Counted from the first letter of the stretch, positions 37,326-45,490 are shown. The stretch is 49,511 bases of DNA from Tannerella sp. (GCA_031276175.1 JAISNP010000054.1:1-49511); one strand, 5' to 3'. Notes: a model not told the origin generated them from the sequence alone. Translations and numbers: made by a program.

Positions 37326-37522
37326 ACTGTACGCAGTATCGTCTTGTGCATTGCCCGTCAGGGCATTCCTGTCAACAGAAAAGCGCATCTGCCAAAGCGC
37401 CTCATTGCCCGTCAGGGCATTCACTTGCTGTGTATGACTCCCCTGAACGGGGAACAGGGAAGGCGGGGCGACCGATATTTCTCAGGGCTGCTTTCATTGC
37501 ACAAAACCATGCCGCGAAAAGT
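37326..37522. repeat. palindrome-ended repeat, copy A
   Basis: The copy begins ACTGTACGCAGTATCGTC (arm 37326-37350) and ends with a diverged complement of that arm (37498-37522; 18 of 25 bases pair). Inside are two TGCCC-GTCA-GGGCA hairpins and a CCCCTGAACGGGG segment. Copy B at 37779-37950 has the same order of parts. Confidence 0.7.
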
Positions 37523-37539
37523 GTAAGCCCCGACGACAG

Positions 37540-37770
37540 GAACTCAAGTCCCTGCGACGCGGACTCAAGTTCCTGCGACGCGAACTTGAGTCCCTGCGAC
37601 GCGTACTCAAGTTCCTGCGGCGCGAACTTGAGTTCCTGCGACGCGTACTCAAGTTCCTGCGGCGCGGACTTGAGTCCCTGCGATGCGTACTCAAGTTCCT
37701 GCGGCGCGGACTTGAGTCCCTGCGACGCGTACTCAAGTTCCTGCGGCGCGGACTTGAGTTCCTGCGATGC
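37540..37770. repeat. tandem array of 11 x 21 bp units with alternating core orientation
   Basis: Every unit is 21 bp with a constant C-rich half (CCTGCGACGC or CCTGCGGCGC) and an eight-base core. From unit 2 on the core alternates ACTCAAGT, ACTTGAGT, ACTCAAGT and so on; the two are reverse complements. Neighbouring units therefore form ten-base-pair stems such as ACTCAAGTTC/GAACTTGAGT around nine-base loops, about five in a row. It lies between copies A and B. An open frame across it (Ser/Cys/Asp-rich heptads) follows from the 21-bp period and is not called. Confidence 0.92.
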
Positions 37771-37778
37771 GAACTTAC

Positions 37779-37950
37779 ACTGTCCGCGGTATCGTCTTGT
37801 ACATTGACCGTCAGGGCATTACTGTCAATATAAAAGCGCATCTGCCCACGCGCCTCATTGCCCGTCAGGGCATTCACCTGCTGCTTATGAATCCCCTGAA
37901 CAGGGAAGAACAGGTCTGCTTTCATTGCACAAAACGATACCGCGTACAGT
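37779..37950. repeat. palindrome-ended repeat, copy B
   Basis: The arms are ACTGTCCGCGGTATCGTC... (37779-37803) and their inverse at 37926-37950, pairing at 22 of 25 positions. The interior repeats copy A with base changes, including two copies of a TGCCC/GGGCA-type hairpin, one imperfect (TGACCGTCAGGGCA). The copies are direct repeats flanking the 21-bp array. Confidence 0.7.
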
Positions 37951-38187
37951 ATAAACACTTCGGGTTGGTAAAACAGGGCTTGCGCCGCCTGAAAATATAA
38001 ATGAGGCTGCTGCGTTTTGGGACAGCCCCATGTTTCCGACTGTTTTTGCGGAACTGTCCATGGACAGAAATGTTTTCCCGTTTTCCTTCCCGTTTTCGGC
38101 CGGATAATATTCCGGGGAAAAAGGAAGTGATGCCGGACAAACGCGGTCTGCCGCCTCACCGGATTTTCGAATCTTGAATTAAATGAT

Positions 38188-38195
38188 TAACTTTG
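38188..38195 (+). promoter_or_regulatory. -7 box of ychF
   Basis: TAACTTTG fits TAnnTTTG and lies 34 bases before the ychF ATG. A -33 element is not clear. Confidence 0.4.
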
Positions 38196-38229
38196 CCGCC
38201 ACAGAAAAAGAAACAATAATTCAATCAAT

Positions 38230-39333
38230 ATGGCTTTACGGTGTGGTATCGTAGGACTTCCCAACGTGGGCAAGTCCACCCTGTTTAATTGCCTGTCCGG
38301 TGCAAAGGCTCAGGCGGCAAATTTCCCTTTTTGCACGATTGACCCGAATGTGGGGACGATTACCGTCCCCGACGAACGGCTGAATACGCTTGCGGCGCTC
38401 GTACATCCCGAAAAAGTTGTCCCTACAAGCGTGGAAATAGTCGATATTGCCGGATTGGTCAAGGGCGCAAGCCAGGGCGAAGGTTTGGGAAACAAATTCC
38501 TCGCCAACATTCGCGAGACGGACGCCATCGTGCACGTGCTGCGATGTTTCGACGACGAAAACGTGACGCATGTCGACGGAACGGTCGATCCCGTGCGCGA
38601 CAAGGAAATCATCGACTGCGAACTGCAACTGAAAGACCTCGATACGGTCGAGACGCGCATCGGCAAAGTGCGGAAACAGGCGCAAACCGGCGGCGACAAG
38701 CAGGCGCAAACCGCGCTCGACGTCCTGCTGCAATACAAGGCCGCCCTTGAGCAGGGCAAGCCGGCGCGTGCCGTCCGCTTCGACGGCAAGGACGACGAAA
38801 AGATTGCCCGCGAGCTGTTCCTCCTGACGAACAAGCCCGTGCTGTATGTCTGCAACGTAGACGAGGCTTCCGCCGTATCGGGAAACAAGTATGTCGACGC
38901 CGTCCGCCGCGCCGTCCGCGAAGAAGATGCCGAACTGCTGGTCGTCGCAGCCAAAATAGAATCGGAAATTGCCGAACTGGAAACTTACGCAGAGCGCGAG
39001 CTTTTCCTCGGCGAACTCGGACTGCAGGAATCGGGCGTAAACCGACTGGTCAAGACGGCTTACAGGTTGCTCAATCTGGAAACGTTCCTTACCGCCGGAC
39101 CGCAGGAAGTACGCGCATGGACATACCGCAAGGGCAGCAAGGCGCCGCGATGCGCAGGTATCATACACACCGATTTCGAACGGGGATTCATTCGCGTCGA
39201 AGTCATCAAGTATGACGACTTTGTCCGTCTCGGCTCCGAAAGCGCTTGCCGGGAAGCAGGTAAAATCAACGTCGAAGGAAAAGATTACGTCGTGCAGGAC
39301 GGCGACATCATGCACTTCCGGTTCAACGTCTGA
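38230..39333 (+). CDS. ychF: redox-responsive ATPase YchF (Obg-like)
   Basis: YchF is a ribosome-associated P-loop protein that hydrolyses ATP rather than GTP. The 367-residue protein starts MALRCGIVGLPNVGKST (P-loop 9-17), continues NFPFCTIDPNVGTITVPDERL, the G3 region DIAGLVKGASQGEGLGNKFL, a coiled-coil insert (about 130-200), YVCNVDE as the altered G4 that gives ATP preference, and a C-terminal TGS domain ending GKDYVVQDGDIMHFRFNV. Length and motifs are normal. It is a single-gene unit. Confidence 0.97.
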   Translation: MALRCGIVGLPNVGKSTLFNCLSGAKAQAANFPFCTIDPNVGTITVPDERLNTLAALVHPEKVVPTSVEIVDIAGLVKGASQGEGLGNKFLANIRETDAIVHVLRCFDDENVTHVDGTVDPVRDKEIIDCELQLKDLDTVETRIGKVRKQAQTGGDKQAQTALDVLLQYKAALEQGKPARAVRFDGKDDEKIARELFLLTNKPVLYVCNVDEASAVSGNKYVDAVRRAVREEDAELLVVAAKIESEIAELETYAERELFLGELGLQESGVNRLVKTAYRLLNLETFLTAGPQEVRAWTYRKGSKAPRCAGIIHTDFERGFIRVEVIKYDDFVRLGSESACREAGKINVEGKDYVVQDGDIMHFRFNV

Positions 39334-39417
39334 AACTGCGGGGCGGACAGCCTCCGCACACGCATCACCCTCGAATTTTTATCCATTATAATATAGTAAA
39401 CAATAAAATTTTTATCC

Positions 39418-42400
39418 ATGAAATCATTATCATTATCTCTGTTTTCAGGAATATTCCTGTTCCTGTTTTTCTCGTGCGGGAATCGTTTTTCCGATTTGGA
39501 GCAAGGATTTGCAACGCCTCCCGACAGTATCAGAACGAGCGTGTACTGGTATTGGATCAACGACCACATTTCGAAAGAAGGTGTGACGAAAGACCTGCAA
39601 TCAATGAAGCAGGCCGGCATTACCCGCGCTTTTATCGGCAGCAACATTGTGAGCGGCGATTATTTCGGAACCGTAAAAGTCTTTTCCGACGAATGGTGGG
39701 AAGTGCTGCACACCGCCCTGAAAACCGCATCCGAGCTGGACATCGAAATCGGCCTGTTCAACTGTCCCGGCTGGAGCCAGTCGGGCGGGCCGTGGGTGAA
39801 GCCGGAGCAGGCAATGCGTTACCTCGACGCATCCGAATTGCGCGTCAAAGGGCCTGCAAAGATTTCGCAGCAACTCGTCAAGCCCGACACCTTCTTTCAG
39901 GACGTGAAAGTACTGGCCTTTCCCGTAACGGCGGACTACGGGCGTAACCTGTTGAGCGCACCGGGCGTAAAGCTCATCCCTTCGAACCTTCGGATACTTC
40001 CCCCGTCGCCGAAGCCCGGACAGGCAAAATTCGTTTTGCATGAAAGCAAATCCGCGCTCGACATCGTGTTGCCGGAAACCGGAACCGTGCGAAGCCTCTC
40101 CGTATATCCTGCCGGAAACATGCACGTCACGGTAGAAGTCTGCGTCGACAACGGCGACGGATACAAACCGGTCAAGCGGTTCGACGCCCGGCGAACCAAT
40201 TACAGCGTACAGGTCGGTTTCAACCCTTATTCTCCCGTAGTAATATCGCTCGGCGAACTGAAGGGGCAGAAGTTCAGGCTTGCGTTCGACAAACATGGAA
40301 ACGGCGACAGCGAGATACGCGACATCGTACTCACATCGACGCCCGCGCTCGAACGGTTTGCCGAGAAGACGCTGGCCAAAATGTCCGAAGGCACGCTTCC
40401 CGAATGGGCGCACTACCTCTGGGACGTGCAGCCGGAGCCGGGCGACGTGCGCATTGCGCAGGCCGCGCAGGTCGTGGACATTTCCGACCGCATGTCGGCA
40501 GACGGCCTGCTGGAATGGGATGCGCCCGAAGGCGAATGGATAGTCATGCGCACGGGGATGCGATTGACGGGTGTGAAAAACTCGCCCGCCTCGCCCGAAG
40601 GCACAGGCCTGGAAGTAGACAAAATGAGCCGGGCGCACGTAGCCGCGCATTTCGACGGGTTCATAGGCAAAGTGCTGGCACGAATCCCGGCCGAAGACCG
40701 CAAATCGTTCAAAGTCGTGGTGGAAGACAGTTACGAAATGGGCAGCCAGAACTTTACCGACGGCTATCTCGACGAATTTAAACAACGCTACGGATACGAC
40801 GCAACGCCGTTCCTGCCCGTCTTCCGGGGACACATCATCGGGAGTCCGGACTTGTCGGAGCGGTTCATGTGGGATGTGCGGCGGATGGTGGCCGACAAGG
40901 TGTCGTATGACTACGTCGGCGGGCTGCGCGAAATCAGCCGGCAACACGGCTTAACCACGTGGCTCGAAAACTACGGCCACTGGGGTTTCCCCGGAGAATT
41001 TCTGCAGTACGGCGGGCAGTCGGACGAAGTAGGCGGCGAGTTCTGGGACGGACAGGGCACCGACCGCTACGAAAACCGGATAGCCGCCTCGTGCGCCCAT
41101 ATCTACGGAAAAAACAAAGTCTCCGCCGAATCCTTCACCAGCGGAGGCCCCGCCTTCTCCCGCTATCCGAAAAACTTCAAGGGACATGCCGACTGGTCGT
41201 TCACCGAAGGCGTCAACAACACCCTGCTGCACGTGTACATCGAACAGCCCTACGAAAACGATTACCCCGGCATCGACGCATGGTTCGGCAACGAATTTAA
41301 CAGGAAAAACACGTGGTTCGCACAAATGGACCTGTTCACCCTCTACCTGAAACGGTGCAACTTCATGATGCAGCAAGGACTGAACGTAGCCGACGTAGCC
41401 TATTTTATCGGCGAAGACGCCCCTAAAATGACCGGCATCCGCCACCCCGAAATCCCCAGGGGATACAACTACGATTACATTAACGCCGAAGTCATCCTGC
41501 GCGACCTGTCGGTTCGCGACGGGCGCCTCGTCCTGCCCCACGGCACGTCATATAGTGTGCTTGTACTCCCGCCGCTCGAAACGATGCGCCCCGAACTCCT
41601 GCAAAAGATCGGGCAACTGGCTGCCGACGGCGCCGTGATCCTCGGCAACCCGCCGAGCCGCTCGCCGAGCATGAAAGATTATCCCGAAGCCGACCGGCTG
41701 GTGCGCGAACTCGCGCAAAAGATGTGGGGCGACCTGTCGGCATGGAAGCAGCGAGCTTACGGAAAGGGAACAATAATTAACGACAAAACGCTCGAAAAAA
41801 CCTTCGCCCTCCTGTCGCTTCCGCCCGACTGCCTGACGGACAATCCCGCGGTTTTGTACACGCACCGGACGCTCGGCGGCGCAGACATTTACTTCCTTTC
41901 CAACCAAAGCGAAGAGGCCGTGAGCTTCAAAACGCAGTTCCGCGTAGCGGGGATGCAGCCCGAACTATGGGACGCCCTCACGGGCGAAATCCGTCCGTTG
42001 CCCGCCTTCGAGCAGCTCGCGGAAACAACCGTCGTCCCGCTGAAACTGGAAGCTGCCGGCAGCGCGCTGATTGTCTTCCGCAGAAAAGGAAGCCCTTCGA
42101 CCGCCGACGTCGCAGCCAACTTCCCACAGCCGGAAGTAATCGCCGTCGCCGAATCGCCGTGGAAAGTCGTGTTTGAACACGACGCCCTGAAGCGCGGCCC
42201 TTCCGAACCGGTCGTCTTTACCGAACCGGCAGACTGGGCGCAATCCGCCGACCCGCGCATACGCTACTATTCCGGCGCCGCCGTCTACACAAACACACTG
42301 CACATCGGCGAAATCCCCCCGCGGAAAACCTTATACCTCAGCCTCGGCGCGGTGAGCGCCATGGCCAAAGTAAAGGTAAACGGCATTTACGCCGGCGGCG

Positions 42401-42627
42401 TATGGACGGAACCCTGCCGCGTGAACATCACCGGCCTTGTCCGTCCCGGCGAAAACACGCTGGAAATAGAAGTCGTCAACACGTGGCGCAACCGGTTGAT
42501 CGGCGACATGCAACTGCCCGAAAACGACAGACCGGTACGCTCGCAATACAGCCGCTGGACGGCCGACTCGCCCCTGCAACCTTCCGGACTGATGGGGCCT
42601 GTGGAAATCCTTGCCGCAGACTATTAA
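39418..42627 (+). CDS. GH106-like glycoside hydrolase lipoprotein (probable alpha-L-rhamnosidase)
   Basis: This large cell-surface or periplasmic enzyme of 1069 residues has a lipoprotein signal (FSGIFLFLFFSCGN). Its opening, PDSIRTSVYWYWINDHISKEGVTKDLQSMKQAGI, followed by IGLFNCPGWSQSGGPWVKPEQAMRYL, matches the first part of GH106 enzymes, where a WWW/WYW-xxGxIxKEG pattern and NCxGWSxSGGPWI recur. A long middle with DSYEMGSQNFTDGYLDEFKQRYGYD and YGHWGFPGEFLQYGGQSDEVGGEFW contains the likely catalytic acids, and it ends in a beta-sandwich (AKVKVNGIYAGGVWTEPCRVNITG). GH106 members remove rhamnose from pectins and glycoproteins. No SusC/SusD genes are adjacent, so it is not in a classic polysaccharide locus. 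Family assignment is good; substrate is inferred. Confidence 0.82.
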   Translation: MKSLSLSLFSGIFLFLFFSCGNRFSDLEQGFATPPDSIRTSVYWYWINDHISKEGVTKDLQSMKQAGITRAFIGSNIVSGDYFGTVKVFSDEWWEVLHTALKTASELDIEIGLFNCPGWSQSGGPWVKPEQAMRYLDASELRVKGPAKISQQLVKPDTFFQDVKVLAFPVTADYGRNLLSAPGVKLIPSNLRILPPSPKPGQAKFVLHESKSALDIVLPETGTVRSLSVYPAGNMHVTVEVCVDNGDGYKPVKRFDARRTNYSVQVGFNPYSPVVISLGELKGQKFRLAFDKHGNGDSEIRDIVLTSTPALERFAEKTLAKMSEGTLPEWAHYLWDVQPEPGDVRIAQAAQVVDISDRMSADGLLEWDAPEGEWIVMRTGMRLTGVKNSPASPEGTGLEVDKMSRAHVAAHFDGFIGKVLARIPAEDRKSFKVVVEDSYEMGSQNFTDGYLDEFKQRYGYDATPFLPVFRGHIIGSPDLSERFMWDVRRMVADKVSYDYVGGLREISRQHGLTTWLENYGHWGFPGEFLQYGGQSDEVGGEFWDGQGTDRYENRIAASCAHIYGKNKVSAESFTSGGPAFSRYPKNFKGHADWSFTEGVNNTLLHVYIEQPYENDYPGIDAWFGNEFNRKNTWFAQMDLFTLYLKRCNFMMQQGLNVADVAYFIGEDAPKMTGIRHPEIPRGYNYDYINAEVILRDLSVRDGRLVLPHGTSYSVLVLPPLETMRPELLQKIGQLAADGAVILGNPPSRSPSMKDYPEADRLVRELAQKMWGDLSAWKQRAYGKGTIINDKTLEKTFALLSLPPDCLTDNPAVLYTHRTLGGADIYFLSNQSEEAVSFKTQFRVAGMQPELWDALTGEIRPLPAFEQLAETTVVPLKLEAAGSALIVFRRKGSPSTADVAANFPQPEVIAVAESPWKVVFEHDALKRGPSEPVVFTEPADWAQSADPRIRYYSGAAVYTNTLHIGEIPPRKTLYLSLGAVSAMAKVKVNGIYAGGVWTEPCRVNITGLVRPGENTLEIEVVNTWRNRLIGDMQLPENDRPVRSQYSRWTADSPLQPSGLMGPVEILAADY

Positions 42628-42709
42628 CATACCGTCTCCTTCCTGCGCGTGCGCACATTCGTCCGGATGTGCGCACGTTTGCTTTTCCGGCAGGGCAGGA
42701 CGCCCCTCC

Positions 42710-42852
42710 GTTGGGACGAGATTCCATCTCGTGCCTGCTATCCGTGAGATTCCATCTCACACACACAACCGGCTGAAAGCCGCAATCTTCATAACCGGCG
42801 GTCGCCGACCGCCGGCACGGATAGACCCGACGAGCCGGAATCTCGTCCCAAC
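42710..42852. repeat. 143-bp element with perfect 16-bp inverted ends and internal hairpins
   Basis: GTTGGGACGAGATTCC (42710-42725) recurs inverted at 42837-42852. Inside are ACGAG-ATTCCAT-CTCGT, GTGAG-ATTCCAT-CTCAC, the CGGCT-GAA-AGCCG hairpin module (about 42769-42781) and a CCGGCGGTCG/CGACCGCCGG stem (42795-42815). The constant ATTCCAT centre with different but complementary arms recurs in the copy at 44984. The rest of the gap from 42628 to 43069 has no gene. Confidence 0.75.
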
Positions 42853-43069
42853 AGCCGGTTTTCGACCCCGCAATCTTTCTTTTGTTCAGGAAACCCCGCC
42901 TTTCGTACAAAATAGATGAATACAGGATAAGTTTCAAAAAAATTTCCCTTTCCTTTGTGCCCTGTGAAAATCGCTTGCGTAGAGAAAAGAAAACTTACTC
43001 ACGCGGTTTACGCATTCAATAATTGAACTTTTAATTAAACGAATAATAACTTTTAAAAACAAATTGCTT

Positions 43070-44305
43070 ATGAAAAAGAAAATTTTTACTTTGATTTGCC
43101 TCAGCTTCTTGCTGAGTGGTACGGCTTTTACGGCGATGGCGCAGACGGCGGTGTTTGAGAGAAACTATATTGGACAAGGGGTTCCGCCGATAGATGGTCG
43201 TCAAACGGGTTTTGAGGACTTCTATTACCCACTGACATCTCCCTTATATTCCAATTGTAATTATACGGTAAAACTCAAGGCTGGTAATGACGCAACGAAT
43301 TTTGTACTTTCATTGTGGGGATCTTATATAGATGAAAATGGTGCTACTCATCGAGATTCCCTTACATCCTATTTGAGTGTACCGGCTATTCCCAAGGTTG
43401 CAGCAAAGGATTCGATAAATGTTACTTATTACATAAAAGATCTTCCTGCGAAGTATACAGGGATTGAGGTGTTGGCTCATAAGGACAAAATTCCTGTTGG
43501 TGGTAGCGGTGCGGTTGGAAGTATTGGTGTTACGAGATATTTCAATTACCCCCAAATCACCGTGAAATATGAAGCGCCTACTCCGGACTATGACGGCAGT
43601 GCGGAACTCTCAATTGTAGGCGGCAGTTCACAATTGCAATACTTGTTAGGTAACGGAAAGTGGGAGTACGTTTATACGGCAGGTTTGCAAGGTGAGACTT
43701 GGAATCCCAATGCCGATTCGATTGTCCCGTTTACGGCTACTCAAATCAGCAACTTCCCCGATGTCATTTACTTTAAAGAACCTAATACTTCTACGTACAG
43801 GGAGATAAGAATCAGAGGCGAGGAATATCCGGTTGTCCCGATCACGCCCCGTCTGGTTACGATCCCGACGGTTTCCGGCGCTACACTGTTGCCCTCCGGC
43901 AAGGTATACGTAGAAAGCGGCAAAGATTTGGAACTTACGATTACGGTGGACGATGTGAAGAAAGAGCCGAAACTGACTGCCGACCAGGGATGGGAGGTAG
44001 AAAGAGAATATCTGGGCGGCAACGTGTATAAATACACGATAAAACGTGTAACCAAAGCCACCAACATCCATGTAGAACTTGTACCTGCCGGCATTTCGGA
44101 CGTCGAAGGCAGCAGCGTATGGAGCGCAGGCGGACAGATATACGTCACAGCCGCAACAGCCGCATCGGCACAGATCTACGGCGCAACAGGCGCGGTAATC
44201 AAGCAGGTGTCGCTCGGAGCAGGCGAAACGACCTCCGTTTCCCTCCCCGCAGGCTTCTACATCGTGACCCTGAACGGGAATGCGTATAAAGTGATTCTGA
44301 AATAA
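43070..44305 (+). CDS. secreted protein with type IX secretion-like C-terminal domain
   Basis: This 411-residue protein has a signal peptide (MKKKIFTLICLSFLLSGTAFTAMA, cut before QTAVFERNY). The first 200 residues form beta-rich regions with no family I recognise. The end, SSVWSAGGQIYVTAATAASAQIYGATGAVIKQVSLGAGETTSVSLPAGFYIVTLNGNAYKVILK, has the features of C-terminal sorting domains seen in Bacteroidales: conserved GQIYV, GxxV, LPAGFYIV and a basic KVxxK end. This predicts passage through the outer membrane by the type IX system, whose genes are not in the window. ATG 43070 is preferred; the longer frame would use TTG. A strong terminator follows. Confidence 0.8.
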   Translation: MKKKIFTLICLSFLLSGTAFTAMAQTAVFERNYIGQGVPPIDGRQTGFEDFYYPLTSPLYSNCNYTVKLKAGNDATNFVLSLWGSYIDENGATHRDSLTSYLSVPAIPKVAAKDSINVTYYIKDLPAKYTGIEVLAHKDKIPVGGSGAVGSIGVTRYFNYPQITVKYEAPTPDYDGSAELSIVGGSSQLQYLLGNGKWEYVYTAGLQGETWNPNADSIVPFTATQISNFPDVIYFKEPNTSTYREIRIRGEEYPVVPITPRLVTIPTVSGATLLPSGKVYVESGKDLELTITVDDVKKEPKLTADQGWEVEREYLGGNVYKYTIKRVTKATNIHVELVPAGISDVEGSSVWSAGGQIYVTAATAASAQIYGATGAVIKQVSLGAGETTSVSLPAGFYIVTLNGNAYKVILK

Positions 44306-44349
44306 CCATTTTTTTTTGTAATAGGGATTATAGATTATTCATGACTGTG

Positions 44350-44389
44350 AATCCCGGACGTCTTTGTGATGTCCGGGATTTTTTTTTTT
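44350..44389 (+). terminator. intrinsic terminator after the T9SS-like cargo gene
   Basis: AATCCCGGAC pairs perfectly with GTCCGGGATT around an 11-base loop and runs into nine further T. Confidence 0.92.
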
Positions 44390-44470
44390 GCTGCCTTCCG
44401 GCGGGATTCCATCACGCATTAGCGGTTGGCGGTGGTTCGACCGCCGCCGCCGCACGTTAAAACGCGCGGT

Positions 44471-44790
44471 TAATAAAGTGTCGCCCCTGCGGGGCTTCCC
44501 TCGCAGCAGCCGCCTGTCCCGCAGGGACGACACTTGATTAACGGTAACAAGGGAACACATCTACCTCCAAGTCCCGCAGGGACGGCACTTTATTAACCGT
44601 ATGCTTCAGCTTACGGTAACAAGGGAACGCATCTACCTCCAAGTCCCGCAGGGACGGCACTTGATTAACCGTATGCTTCAGCTTACGGTAACAATCAGCT
44701 TACGGTAACAAGGGAACGCACACACCGCCAAGTCCCGCAGGGACGGCACTTGATTAACCGTATGCTTCAGCTTACGGTTCAGGGAAAAAT
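44471..44790. repeat. array of 72-bp hairpin-rich repeats
   Basis: A unit of 72 bp (starts near 44569, 44641 and, after a 17-base duplication, 44730) contains GTCCC-GCA-GGGAC, CACTTGATTAA, the near-palindrome CCGTATGCTTCAGCTTACGG and AACAAGGGAACGCA. The left part (44471-44494 against 44518-44540) is a long inverted pair of the same motif, with TAATAAAGTGTCG paired to CGACACTTGATTA. Part of the unit recurs inverted at 44873-44911. Confidence 0.85.
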
Positions 44791-44872
44791 ACGAAGCATT
44801 TATCTATGAGATGGCATAGCATTGGATGCGCGCGATCGGGACAGGTAATAGCGTGTTGTCCCTGCGAGACGG

Positions 44873-44911
44873 CCTTGTTACCGTAAGCTGAAGCATACGG
44901 TTAATAAAGTA
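44873..44911. repeat. inverted fragment of the 72-bp repeat
   Basis: TTGTTACCGTAAGCTGAAGC and the following bases up to TTAATAAAGT are the reverse complement of the central part of the 72-bp unit, so the whole segment 44471-44911 has inverted ends. Confidence 0.8.
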
Positions 44912-44915
44912 TTAT

Positions 44916-45097
44916 GTATATCGGATATAATACCTCAATCGGCTGAAAGCCGTAATCTTCATAATCGGCGGTCGGGATGCTCCGTTCGGACGAGATTCTA
45001 TCTCGTCCCTTCTATCCACACGGATTCCATCCGTATACTTTGTATATGAGACAGAATCTCCGGTGATAGACCCGACGAGATAGAATCTCGTAGCAAC
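44916..45097. repeat. dispersed hairpin module plus second copy of the 42710 element
   Basis: The CGGCT-GAA-AGCCG module (44916-44962) is followed by an element at about 44984-45097. Its ends, GTTCGGACGAGATTCTAT and (inverted) ATAGAATCTCGTAGCAAC, pair at 15 of 18 positions. It contains GGACGAG-ATTCTAT-CTCGTCC (44988-45008) and ACGG-ATTCCAT-CCGT (45020-45034). The arms differ from those of copy 1 but remain complementary. Confidence 0.75.
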
Positions 45098-45106
45098 AGC
45101 GCGTTT

Positions 45107-45240
45107 GCGACATAGTAATAACGTAGCACATGAGATAATAATAACGCGAGCGCGACATAGTAATAATGCAACGCATGAGATAGTAATCACGCATATCATG
45201 TTATTACTATGTCGCGCGTGCGTGATTACTATGTCGCGAG
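45107..45240. repeat. inverted-repeat cluster with GCGACATAGTAATAA motif
   Basis: GCGACATAGTAATAA occurs at 45107 and 45152 in forward orientation, and its complement TTATTACTATGTCGC occurs at 45201, with a variant (GATTACTATGTCGCGAG) at 45224. Intervening bases (ATGAGATA, CACGCAT) are also repeated. The block could fold into one long stem. Confidence 0.8.
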
Positions 45241-45380
45241 CAGCCTCTTCATCAAGAGGCCACATGCCCCGTTGGGGCTGTATCAAAAGCTCTTTTTCAA
45301 GCAAATTACTCCTGCTACAAAATGTGTTGTGTGTGTGGGGGGGGGAATTGTAAATTCCGGCCTTTTGACACACCTCCACC

Positions 45381-45490
45381 TATCCGTGAGATTTCATCTC
45401 ACATATAATATACGGATGGAATCCGCAGGAATAAACCGAACGAGAATCTCGTCGGAACATGGATATGATACCTCAATCGGCTGAAAGCCG
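45381..45490. repeat. mosaic fragment of the dispersed hairpin family
   Basis: It contains GTGAG-ATTTCAT-CTCAC (45386-45402), CGG-ATGGAAT-CCG (the complement of the ATTCCAT centre), GAACGAGAATCTCGTCGGAAC, and finally the CGGCT-GAA-AGCCG module. The order of parts differs from the other copies. Immediately upstream is a run of nine G (45337-45345). The stretch 45491-45868 shows only a short duplication, ACAGGAACCAT, near 45602. Confidence 0.7.

Larger units (their letters stand above)
37168..38029. mobile_element. possible 862-bp non-autonomous element with IS-like ends
   Basis: GGGGCTGTCTCAAAAG (37168-37183) and, inverted, GTTTTGGGACAGCCCC (38014-38029) match except at the T/C and the last base. 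Ends of the form GGGGCTGTCxCAAAA are familiar from insertion sequences in Bacteroidales. No transposase is found between them: the interior holds two copies of a palindrome-ended repeat and a 21-bp array. It could be a MITE-like passenger or two relics by chance. No target duplication was seen. Confidence 0.45.

Noticed and set aside
37265-37807. Open frame of 180 codons with Ser/Cys/Asp-rich heptads
   Set aside because: It runs through palindromic repeats and the 21-bp array; the period divisible by three explains the lack of stops, and no ribosome site or domain supports coding.
39334-39417. Possible polysaccharide utilisation locus around the GH106-like gene
   Set aside because: No SusC/SusD, sigma/anti-sigma or hybrid two-component genes are found on either side.
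44471-44911. CRISPR-like or attachment-site region
   Set aside because: The 72-bp units are near-identical throughout and contain no variable spacer; no integrase or tRNA gene is adjacent.
45337-45345. Run of nine G as a phase-variation tract
   Set aside because: It lies in repeat-rich intergenic DNA with no credible gene reading through it.
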